NCBI GenBank assembly: GCA_026214975.1
Contig: CM047817.1
Coordinates: forward strand, 59,738,407 to 59,802,406
DNA: 64,000 nt
Direction of reading: 5' to 3'
Source of the DNA: Gentiana macrophylla
Lineage: Eukaryota; Streptophyta; Magnoliopsida; Gentianales; Gentianaceae
Under the pieces are notes generated by a model. The model was not told the DNA's origin. It saw nothing but the letters and a program-made list of their open reading frames with translations, and searched no databases. Shown here piece after piece: positions 10,034 through 18,909 of this stretch; position 1 is the stretch's first letter, and each line of letters starts with the position of its first letter. The position numbers were made by a program, and so were the translations under genes.

Positions 10034-11581
10034 TGTCACGGATTTTATTAACAAGTAATAAATTTATCATCCGATATACCTCAAGTGCAAGGATCGTAGT
10101 AAAGAGGTTGATACCGGGTCGATCTTACGGGGAACTAACAATTGGGAATCCTAGTCTTTGTTTAACTAACTAACCTATGTCACGATTACTAAAACTAAAC
10201 AAACAAATAAACTAAGCAGGAATAACTAAAACGAAGGATAACAATAAATGAAATGGACATAAGATAAGATCTAAAGCCGGAAAGATAGTTTGGAACCAAT
10301 TTAAACTAAACTAAACCTAGTATGCAATAAAAGATTTAATTAAACTAAACAATTCAAGTTCTAAGGGATTATTCAAATTATAACGAGCAAGCGAGCAATT
10401 GATCCACCTATCCTATCAACATTCAATTCTAATTCAGATTATTTCATGATTTCTAACCAAGTTGTGATTCATCTCATCTAAAGTACGAACCCTAATTTCT
10501 TAGATAGTTCATCTATTAATCTTTATCTTTCGATCTAAGATTAACGCTTCTTCTAACCAAAGATGTAAACTTTAACGCGTTTTTAATCTAGAAATCTAAC
10601 CTATTAACTCGTTATATAGATCAAATAACTATTCTCTTATCATGGTGATCTAACGTTTAGATGATTTTCATCAAATAAAAGCAATCAACAAGCAACAATC
10701 TTTCGATATGAAATTGCATAAATAACAATAAGCATGATAAAAGAAACAACTTATATTAAAAAAACTCACAAAATAATCAAGAAATGAATCGAATTGTTGA
10801 GTCGGACGGTTTCTAACGCTCGTTCAAGGCTTTTAGCCTCTAAGCATCCTCTTGAAACTTGGAATTGTTTGAATAAAAGTGCATAAAAGTATCTAAAGAA
10901 AAACTGTTTTGTAAACTAAGGAAAAACGCATGGTGAGCCGCCCACAGGGTTTAGGGTTCGAGTATATGAGTAATTGGTCTCCTTAGGGTTGAAACCGCCG
11001 CCTATATATAGATTTTCAAATCGGTTCAGCTAAGTCGGCTCATCGGACGCCCATCCCGAATGGTTGAACGCCCGTCCGGCTTTGTGTAAATTTCTTGAGT
11101 CGGGCCGAGCCATGATCAGACGCCCGTCCTTCTTTAAATTGGACGCTCGTCCAGCAATTTCACCCAAACTCTGAATCAAAAATATCAGCACGGACGCTCG
11201 TCCACTTGACCAAACGCCCGTCCACTCTGGACGCCAGTTCAAGCTGCTGGACGCCAGTCCAGGATCGACTTCTTCTTGATTTCTTCATCTTTATCTCTTT
11301 TATCATCAATGAAATTCGACTCTTATCTCTTTTTGATCATTATTTGAGCATCAAACATGTACCTATAACACATTAAAACATCGCAAAATGTAATATCGTC
11401 CAAATAATCATAAAAATCACAATTAAAACACCAAAATTAACCTATTTTGTGAATAACTCATTTAAAATACCATTTACTCAATAAATCCATTAAACACTCG
11501 TTTCTTATGCAAATTTATGCAAATATGAGGGGAATTATCATAAAATATAACGTTATAAATCGTTTAAATTCACCCTTAACA
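10034..11581 (-). repeat. 5' LTR of Athila element (1548 bp)
   Basis: On the minus strand it begins TGTTAAGGGTGAATTT and ends AAAATCCGTGACA, with TGT...ACA ends. The primer site follows six bases inside. A TATA-like CCTATATATAG-type sequence lies around 11000-11015. It carries an eight-copy cluster of GGACGGGCGTCC-like motifs at 11045-11260. The 3' LTR is outside the window. Confidence 0.88.
11045..11260 (-). repeat. Cluster of eight GGACGGGCGTCC-like near-palindromes in the Athila LTR
   Basis: Copies start at 11045, 11066, 11118, 11141, 11192, 11212, 11229 and 11249. On the plus strand most read NNACGCCCGTCC or GGACGCTCGTCC; the last two read GGACGCCAGT(T/C)C. On the LTR sense strand this is GGACGGGCGTCC, the same orientation as in the Tekay-like LTR. 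The cluster is immediately upstream, in sense terms, of the TATA-like sequence near 11010, which would suit a promoter-proximal element. Confidence 0.85.
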
Positions 11582-13185
11582 CAAGTCATTGGAGATATTC
11601 ATATAGGAGTTAGAACCAGAAGACAACTGGAAAGAATTCTAACTTGTTTTCTGTCATAGGTGGAACCCAAAACAATAGATGATGCAATTCAAGATGCTCA
11701 TTAGAGTACAACCATACAAGAAGAGCTAAATGAATTTGAGAGGTGCAGGAACTTGTGGATGCCAGACTGGACATGGCCAACATCATTGGAACAAAATGGT
11801 TTTTCAGAAACAAGATGGATGAACAAGGGACAGTTGTCAAAAACAAGGCAAGGCTACTTGCAAAAGGCTACTCTCAAGCAAAATGAATAGATTATGATGA
11901 AACATTTGGTCCAGTAGCAAGATTGGAAGCAATCAGACTCTTTCTAGCTTTTGCAGCTCATAAAAACTTCAAATTTTATCAGATGGATGTCAAGAGTGCA
12001 TTTTTTAATGGACTTTTGGAAGAATAAGTATATGTGGAACAACCCCCTGGTTTTCATCTTAAAGAGAAAGAAGATAAAGTGTACAAGCTCAAACCGGCAC
12101 TTTATGGACTCAAACATGCATCCAGAGCCTGGTATGAGACACTATCACAATTTTTTATCAACAATGGATTCAACAAAGGGACCATTGATAAGACTCTCTT
12201 CAAGCTAGAAGAAGGAACAAGCACCTTGTTAGTTCAAATCTATGTTGATGACATCATCTTTGGATCAGAAGATGAGAAGTTGTGTGAGAAATTTGCAAAC
12301 CTGATGAAAAGCAAATTTCAGATGAGCATGATAGGAGAACTAAATTACTTTCTTGGTCTACAAGTGAAGCAAATGAAGGATTGTATCTTTATCAATCAAG
12401 CCAAGTATACAAAAGACTTGATACCCAAATATGGTATGGATACAAGTGGCACTTTAGATACACCAATGTGTGCTAGAGTCATTCTTGGAAAAGATGAAAG
12501 TGGAAAGGATGTTGATCAAAAGCTTTACAGAGGGATCATTGCGTCTCTACTCTATCTAACTGCAAGCAGACCTGATATAGCTTTTGCAGTGGGAGTATGT
12601 GCAAGATTCCAAGCTCAACCAAAGGAATCTCACCTACAAGCAGCTAAAAGAATCATCAAATACCTAAATAACACCATCAATGTAGGAATTTGGTATCCAA
12701 AAGATGGAGGATTCAAACTGATATCATATTCGGACTCAGACAATGCTGGTTGCAAGATAGATAGAAAAAGCACATCTGGAACTTGTCAAATGCTAAGCAG
12801 CAGACTAGTATCATGGTTTAGCAAAAAAGCAAAACTATATATCCACATCAACAGCTGAAGCAGAATATATAGCAGCAGGCAGTTGTTATGTACAGGTGTT
12901 GTGGATCCGACAATATCTAAGGGACTATGGAATGGAGAAGAAGACAATTTCAATCATATGTGACAACACAAGTGCAATATTTATCACACAAAAATCTAGT
13001 ACTACACTCAAGAAAAACATATTGATGTGTGACATCATTTTATCAGAGATCATGCAGAAAAAAGAGATGTTATTCTAAGATATATACCAACTGAAGACCA
13101 ATTGGCTGACATCTTCACAAAACCACTCAGTCATGAAAGATTCAGCAAGTTGAGAACTGAGTTAGTAATGATAGAAATTGATTAA
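11582..13185 (+). pseudogene. pol: Sirevirus A pol: RT and RNase H
   Basis: The N-terminal third (11582-12033) is readable only across several frames and stops, for example AIQDA followed by a stop. From 12034 a 274-aa frame is open: VYKLKPALYGLKHASRAWYE, the RT active site VQIYVDDIIFGS (near 12235-12270), LNYFLGLQVKQ, and the RNase H part with ASRPDIAFAVG and DSDNAGCKIDRKSTSGTC. A shift near 12850 breaks the rest, which ends with DQLADIFTKPLSHERF-type sequence and a stop at 13183-13185. Sirevirus B carries a closely similar copy on the other strand (52795-54420). Non-functional. Confidence 0.9.
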
Positions 13186-13820
13186 GTCATAAGGAGCAGC
13201 TAACTGGAGTAATCAGCTAAGTAACTTCACCAGCTGACTGAACCTTTGCCACTTCGGGTCCACTCACTTGGCAGGTAAGGCACTGGTACCCAGCGAAGTT
13301 AACTTCACTGATTGTTAGGAACAGTTTTCTACAAGTAGCTTAGTAAGACACCACTCCACTGTCCTAGTAACGAACCAAGGCACTCCATCGACAAATATCT
13401 TGGAGACAACAGCAAGCTAAAGTGAGAACTAAATCAGTTTTACACACATGGAATATCAGAGAAGTAATAGAGGATTATGTTCTGGAATATTACACACGTA
13501 TAGATCAATTTATAATCATGGAGGTAACTATATTATTTTTCAATTAAGGTATGATGGCAATGCCTCGATTCCCGGGATTTATCATTACATACATCAATCC
13601 ACTCCCCCACTATACTCAAATACCATGATTTATACACATAAAATCATGCCATTATGTCACAAAATCCTTCCATATTCAACCACATTCACACTACCCAAAA
13701 TCATCCTATATAAACAACACTAAGAGAATTTTTCAGAATTCTTTACGCTCTTTTGCATTCATAAACCCTATTTTCTTTGAAAAATTGAAGCTTTCTCCAA
13801 ATGTCAAACACTTCAAAAAA
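13186..13820 (+). other. Intergenic region between Sirevirus A pol and the downstream ORF
   Basis: About 635 bp with no supported reading frame. Much of it is recognisably conserved in Sirevirus B (52184-52794): the ordered words GCTAACTGGAGTAATCAGCT, a CGATTCCCGGGAT block and a CCACTCCCCCACTAT block recur in both. A TATA box at 13707 lies near its 3' end. Conservation of noncoding sequence here suggests a role in expressing the downstream ORF. Confidence 0.65.
13707..13715 (+). promoter_or_regulatory. Predicted TATA box upstream of the downstream ORF (copy A)
   Basis: CATCCTATATAAACAACAC contains TATATAAAC at 13707-13715, 106 bp before the ATG at 13821. The same CATCCTATATAAAC is found at the matching position in Sirevirus B on the minus strand (52283-52290). 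Plant TATA boxes lie about 30 bp before the start of transcription, which would place it near 13740. It is a prediction from sequence and conservation only. Confidence 0.55.
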
Positions 13821-16800
13821 ATGGCTTCATCCTCTTCAAACACACAAATTGGAAAACAATATGAGAAGTCAATTTCCACTGGATCGTTCTTTCAAGAAGA
13901 ACACTACTTCAAGCTATGTGGAAATGACGAAGAAGCAAAACGATTGGCGACTGGATGCAAAAACCTAAGATTGTCGACTTTTCCAAATCCTCCCATCAAG
14001 GAACTTTGTTATGAAAGCCTCGTCTCGTTTTTTAAAACCGCCAATTTTGTTTCTAGGCTCTTCACTGAAGAAGGTGTCAAAATGGGTGAAGACAAGATCA
14101 TTGCATCTGTCAAAGGTACAGAAGTGGTGATTACAGAAAAGGTAATTCGCAAACAATTCAAACTCGCAAATAAAGGTCAAGCAAAAGTGGCCTTGGTACC
14201 ATAAAACTTGGATGGGTTCTGGGTGACAATCGCTAAAATGGCAAACCCAGGCTCTAAGAAGTTAAATTGCCTTAGATCTGCTTTGAAGAAACCCTTCAGT
14301 GAATACAGTGCTCTAATAGGAAAGACAATTGAAGGCAAGCTAGGGGAAAATAATGCCATGACAGAGGCTAGAATGCGCCTCATGGGTATCATCTACAAAA
14401 GTCTGGAGTTCAATTGGCCCACCTATTTCTTCCTGAGAATCAAAGAGCAAATCTAGAGAGAGGCCAATGCCGCTAAAAAGAGGCTAACTAAAGGAAAGAA
14501 GAAAAAGGGAATCTTCTAGGTGAAGAAGTCCTATGGGATTCAATTACACTATTTATTGCAATGTCTTTAAGTTCCTGTTGTCAAACTCCACAAATTACAT
14601 GAATCCAAAATCATGTTTACCTATGTCAAACAGAAAAAGGTAGCCGGAGGTGGGAAGAGAAAGCAAACACGAAGCAGCACCTCCGGCCAAAGAAAGAAAC
14701 AAAAATTTCAAATAAATTTGGACAAAGAGGATTTTGGAAAATTAATCGATGAAGAAGAAGAAGAGGAATTAGAAGAAGAGGCAGAACAACAAGTGGAATA
14801 AGATAGTACTGAGGATGATCAACTTGAAAATGAAGAAGTTGAAGAAGACAATGGAGATGATGAAGAAACTCTTGAAGAACCAGAAGACACATCTGACAGA
14901 GATATAGGTGATAGAATTGCTGAATATCTCGAATGGAAGGAAGGTGATTCGGACCTCACCTTCAAAATTCATAACATATGCTTGAAGAAGCTTGGTTCTT
15001 TGATTTTCTTGGGATCACAACCCTGGTTGGTGTACTTGATGAATCCCTACTATGGGATATGGTTGATGCAGCAAAGGCAAAAATACCTTCAACTTCTGAC
15101 AAAGAAAGTGGTGAATCAGATGATGATGGTGATGATCATGATAATGATGATGGTCATGATCATGAAGATGACGATGCTGCTAATCATATTGATAATGGTG
15201 GTGATCCAAACAATGATGCTGATGGACAAGATAAAGAGGATGAACAGACAGCCGCTGCAATTGATGATAACATACTCTAGAGTTCTTTTCTACAAACACA
15301 AGAACCAGCAAAGTCAACCCCACCAGCTAAGGCAACACCTCAACAACTGTCTGTTGGCAATCCAGCAGAACCAACAACAGTGTTGGACACTGGATCAGCT
15401 GCTTCCACTCCAGTCAATGCAATTCCTGGCATAGAGCAAGGGGGAATAGGAAACATTGCTGCACCATAAATAACATCTACTCAAGTACTTGAAGAAGAAG
15501 AAACTGGTGTAGATGTTACTCAACCGATAGCACAGTACCATGAGTCAGTTCCTCCAACTGTGCAACGCCAAGATAGAGGACAGCAAACAGAACCAGAATC
15601 AATAGATATCCGTACAAAATTTTGCTAAACTCTCTACTGACAAATCACATGAGGACTTTGAAAAAGTAGCAGATCTGTTGGCTGAAGAACTGGAATAGCA
15701 AGAAATGTATCTCAGATCCATAACTCTATCATTCAAATATGAAAGCCACTCTATCGAGAGAAGGTTTTAGGCTGTTGCTGAGTACATTGATTCACAAAAT
15801 ATTGTTGTGCAAAGGCCGGGTGACTTGATGAGACAGTTGAACATAAATATCACCAACAATCTTCGATGTCTTAGACAACATGTCTCTCAGGAAAATGAGT
15901 CAATGGCAATGGCTTTTGGCACAAGATTTGGCAGCATGACCAAAAAGCTGGCTGACCATGATAACAGATTTGCATCTATTGAATCAAAGTTGGATACTCT
16001 GATTGGTACAGCTGAAGCTACAAAAAGCATCTTATTACAATAGAGGGATGATGCTGTCAAAAAGGGGGAAAGAGGCGATAATCATGAAGGATCCACAGTT
16101 AGACCCCTAAACTTTACTGAGGAACAGCTAAGAGCAAGGGACAGAGAGCTGAGAATCCAAAATGAAGCTGAAGAACAGCTATGAAAGGCCAGTGAGGAGA
16201 GGGAAAGGGCCATAAATGAACCCTGTATTGGATTCCCTCATCCAATCCAAAGAAGTGATGATGATAGAGATAGATCAAGAAAGCGGCAAAGGCATGGATC
16301 TAGTCAAAGAAAGAGGATCATCAAACCAACATAGATCCAGCACCAGCAGAGGTAGCAGCACCACCAGATATGCTGGTGAAAAAAGAGCTTTCATAACTCA
16401 CAGAAACAGGCGAGAACATGATGCTGTGATATTGGACAGGGTAAGAGAGCTTTTTAGAACTCAAGATAGTCAGTATCCAAACCAAAAGCAAGATGAATCA
16501 TGGGTAGACTGTCTAGGATATCATGATGAGAAAATGAGAGCTGATATGGCAAAAATTTACAATTATGTTAAAAGAGAGTATGCATCCCTCAAGAAAAATA
16601 TTGGATTTGGCTCAACCAGTAGATCAAACCAAGCCATACCCCTCTCTGCAAAAAGACCAGAAGATTTATCCAGTGAACAACAGGAACACTTCAACAACAT
16701 GGTAAAATTCTTCAGTCCTATGGGGAGAATGAACCGTCCGGAACAATAGGTCTGTTCAAGAATCTCATGTTTTCTGATTCACACATTGCTGAAGCTAAGG

Positions 16801-17000
16801 ATAGACTTGAGAAATATTTTGGAGAACCCAAGGCAAATGAGACTATGCCTGACTTTCACAGACTCATGAACAAGAGATTATTTCTTCGAGTCTCTAAGTA
16901 CACTGCTATGGCTTACTAGAAACGGAATTTCCCAGAGATCAATTGGAAAGACATGGAGGAGGTTCAAACTACAAAGTTCAAGAGGTACAAACAAGACTAA
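13821..17000 (+). pseudogene. Sirevirus A downstream (env-like position) ORF, broken
   Basis: A roughly 1,000-codon frame lies after pol, where some Sireviruses carry a so-called env-like gene. It starts MASSSSNTQIGKQYE at 13821. Order: an N-terminal block (EHYFKLCGND, ITEKVIRKQFKL), a second helical block (MANPGSKKLNCLRSALKKPF), a basic stretch (GGGKRKQTR), a long Glu/Asp-rich region (DEEEEEELEEE; runs of GAT near 15115-15240), a predicted helical segment (RLxxHDNRFASIESKLDT-like, near 15950) and a C-terminus ending FKRYKQD. Several stops and shifts interrupt it. No signal peptide or transmembrane segment is evident, so I do not call it an envelope protein. Copies B and C align along most of it. 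Function unknown. Confidence 0.75.
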
Positions 17001-17154
17001 AGTAAAATGTAGATGTAGCACTCTGAAAATCTATTTTGAACATACATGTCTTTTTTCCCTTTTATGGATGAATAAAGTTTCTGAGGTTTATTCCTTTATC
17101 ATTGTGAAAAATTTGCCTTCTTATGTTCAGGCTTATGAGGGTTCTGGCATCATC
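17001..17154 (+). other. Sirevirus A 3' untranslated stretch before the polypurine tract
   Basis: A short noncoding stretch between the downstream ORF and the polypurine tract. Its end, GGCTTATGAGGGTTCTGGCA, is conserved in Sireviruses B and C near their own tracts. Confidence 0.5.
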
Positions 17155-17168
17155 AAAAAAAGGGAAAT
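17155..17168 (+). other. Polypurine tract of Sirevirus A
   Basis: AAAAAAAGGGAAAT lies directly before the LTR start TGTTAGGAAC. This is the Sirevirus form; B and C have AAAAGGGGAAAT and AAAAAGGGGAAAT at the same place. Confidence 0.85.
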
Positions 17169-18567
17169 TGTTAGGAACATTTTTATTATATTTTGATGAT
17201 GGCCATACTAGCTGTTATAGAAAGCCTGAAATAAGTTAGAAATCTGTGTATAAGACTTTACTTAGAGTCTGACATGTTCTATAAGTTGAGTAAGACAAGT
17301 ATTGTACTAGCTGGTAGGATGGAAAAGTTAAACAGAAATCCGGCAGAGTGAAACCAGCCAAGTACCAGCAGAGAAGCACAAGAGACATATGGTCTGAATT
17401 ATAACCAGGGAAGTCTGTGATGTGACCTTGAATAAGTCGAAGTTAAGATGATAGAATAGATTGTCAAATATGGTGTACACTGATCTCACCCATATCAAGG
17501 ATCAGTGAAGTACAAGAAGTACCTGAAAGATCAAAGAAAATAACAATATAGCAAACCGGCAGAGTGAAATGACTTTCGGCTGAGTAAAGACAAAGCAGTG
17601 AAGGAAGAACTAAACAACCAAGTCAAAAGGATCATTTAACCGTTCAGGGAACGGGCAAGTAAACTCTACTTGTTTAGATTTTGAAGAATGAAGAAGATTC
17701 AGAGAATCAAGCATTCAATACATAATCAACTAAGGATCGATTAAGGACGGATTTTCTGATAGACGTTTGACGAAAAATCCGATCACTAAAATTATGGAGA
17801 ATATAATTGAGGCGGAATCAAGAATTAAATCAATGATTATTCCCCATATTAAATATCCAATGGACAAAAATCCAAATCAAGGATTATCAAGGCTATAAAC
17901 AGAAGGCATTGACAGACAGGAAAAAAACAATTGAACATGATAAGAAACAAGCAGAAACTCTGTCAATTTGAAAAGCCTTCTATCTGAACTTAAAGGAAGT
18001 TTCTAGAGATCAACTCAGCAACCAGAACTCAAATTCCATATCAAGCACTGAGATTGATCACAAATCTGTGAATCCAATTCACATCAAACTGAAGCAATTG
18101 AATCAGAGGAATCTGAGAAGGAGTTGCAACCTTTTTGATAGATGCTGAAAGATTTGTTCTCAAAGAGCAATGATAGAGACTGAGTCATTAAAGCTTTTGT
18201 AGCCAGAGAGTGATAGTCTTCAAGATTGTGAAGCTTGTGTAGCCAAGGAAAATCTAACTATTGTATCTGTGAAAACAATAGTGAATACCTCCAATCATCA
18301 CAGGAGAAAAGTGGATTATGGGATTACACCACCCTGAACCACTATAAACCTTTGTGTTTATTTACTTTTAGCAATTTACTTTACAACACTTTACTTCATT
18401 GCATATTATATCTATGTTTGTCTAATCTACATTGAACCAACATTTAAAGAGGGGACTTATCCGCTGCCCAAAAGCTTTTAAATATAAGAAAAGTTTTTGA
18501 AACTCCACTATAGTCATTCACTCCCCCCCCCCTCTGACTATAGTTTTACCCTTCTCTGGGACCAATA
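17169..18567 (+). repeat. 3' LTR of Sirevirus A (1399 bp)
   Basis: It begins TGTTAGGAACATTT and ends CTCTGGGACCAATA; the final CA has become TA. Length and content match LTRs B (1397 bp) and C (1383 bp). It contains CGGCAGAGTGAA words (near 17341 and 17566), which are degraded copies of a CGGCAAAGT motif repeated in LTR B. Near its end is the C-run hairpin at 18507-18544. Confidence 0.88.
18507..18544 (+). other. C-run hairpin in the Sirevirus A LTR
   Basis: Perfect 10 bp arms, ACTATAGTCA and TGACTATAGT, flank a loop with TTCACT then a run of ten C and TC. The hairpin lies 23 bp before the LTR end. The same layout appears in the other four Sirevirus LTRs here; in the E1 and E2 families the arms have a different sequence. 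Confidence 0.8.
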
Positions 18568-18572
18568 GTGTC

Positions 18573-18909
18573 TATTTTTGTCATGGAACACCTTTGTTTT
18601 AGAGAATTTAGCCCACAAATTCTAACAAAAACGGCCCCACTTCAACATACATAGGTGACCTCATATAAAGAGTACTCTGCAATACCCCACTTTGCTTAAC
18701 CAAGATATAGGAATCATTAAATGCTTAACCTGAACCTTCCAATAGACAACAATTTTGTTCTTACAAAATGGGTAATTGCTAACTATCCATCATACCTTAT
18801 TTATCCTTTTTGAACCATGATCTTGGGATCTCCAGTCACTATGGTTTGGTTGCCATTATAAGGGTTCACATGTAATTGGTTTAAATCACTATGTTGTCAA
18901 GAATGACAT
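18573..18909 (-). other. Tork-like unit ii: 3' noncoding sequence
   Basis: This follows the RNase H end on the minus strand and matches the 3' sequences at 23228-23530 and 46299-46620, including the GTGGGCT-GAATTCTCTAA block. It runs into the start of the spacer sequence and is cut by Sirevirus A at 18568. Confidence 0.7.

Larger units (their letters stand above)
3122..11581 (-). mobile_element. Athila-type Ty3/gypsy retrotransposon, 5' LTR to 3' noncoding region
   Basis: Read on the minus strand the order is 5' LTR (11581-10034), primer site for tRNA-Asp (10027-10011), leader, gag, protease, RT, RNase H, integrase and a 3' noncoding region cut at 3122 by the Tekay-like insertion. The remaining 3' part, including any env-like region and the 3' LTR, should lie beyond the left edge. 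The tRNA-Asp primer site and the RT and integrase signatures ([19 protein letters not shown]) are those of the Athila lineage. The element is inserted in Sirevirus A: after its LTR the flanking sequence resumes with caagt (11582-11586), matching in place the intact Sirevirus B copy. Stops and frameshifts make it inactive. Confidence 0.9.
11582..18567 (+). mobile_element. Sirevirus (Ty1/copia) copy A, 3' part
   Basis: Sense-strand order: RT remnant, RNase H, a 0.63 kb noncoding gap with a TATA box, a long downstream open reading frame, polypurine tract and 3' LTR. The 5' part (LTR, gag, protease, integrase) should lie left of the window beyond the Athila. The left edge is exactly the Athila insertion point, since the flank caagtcattggagata matches the undisturbed Sirevirus B sequence. 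The right edge ends in ATA rather than ACA, and gtgtc (18568-18572) follows as the presumed target duplication within Tork-like sequence. RT and RNase H sequence, the extra ORF and the AAAAAAAGGGAAAT tract place it in the Sirevirus (SIRE/Maximus) group. Confidence 0.88.

Noticed and set aside
9550..11260. CRISPR-like array of spaced short repeats
   Set aside because: Repeats are 12 bp, irregularly spaced and variable, and the genome is a plant's. They lie within LTR and leader of a retrotransposon.
14982..15434. 150-codon Met/Gln-rich ORF in Sirevirus A
   Set aside because: It is an out-of-frame reading of the Asp-rich (GAT repeat) part of the downstream ORF; copies B and C show the acidic frame is the conserved one.
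13821..17000. True retroviral-type envelope gene
   Set aside because: Position fits, but I see no signal peptide, transmembrane segment, furin site or fusion peptide in the readable pieces of any copy.
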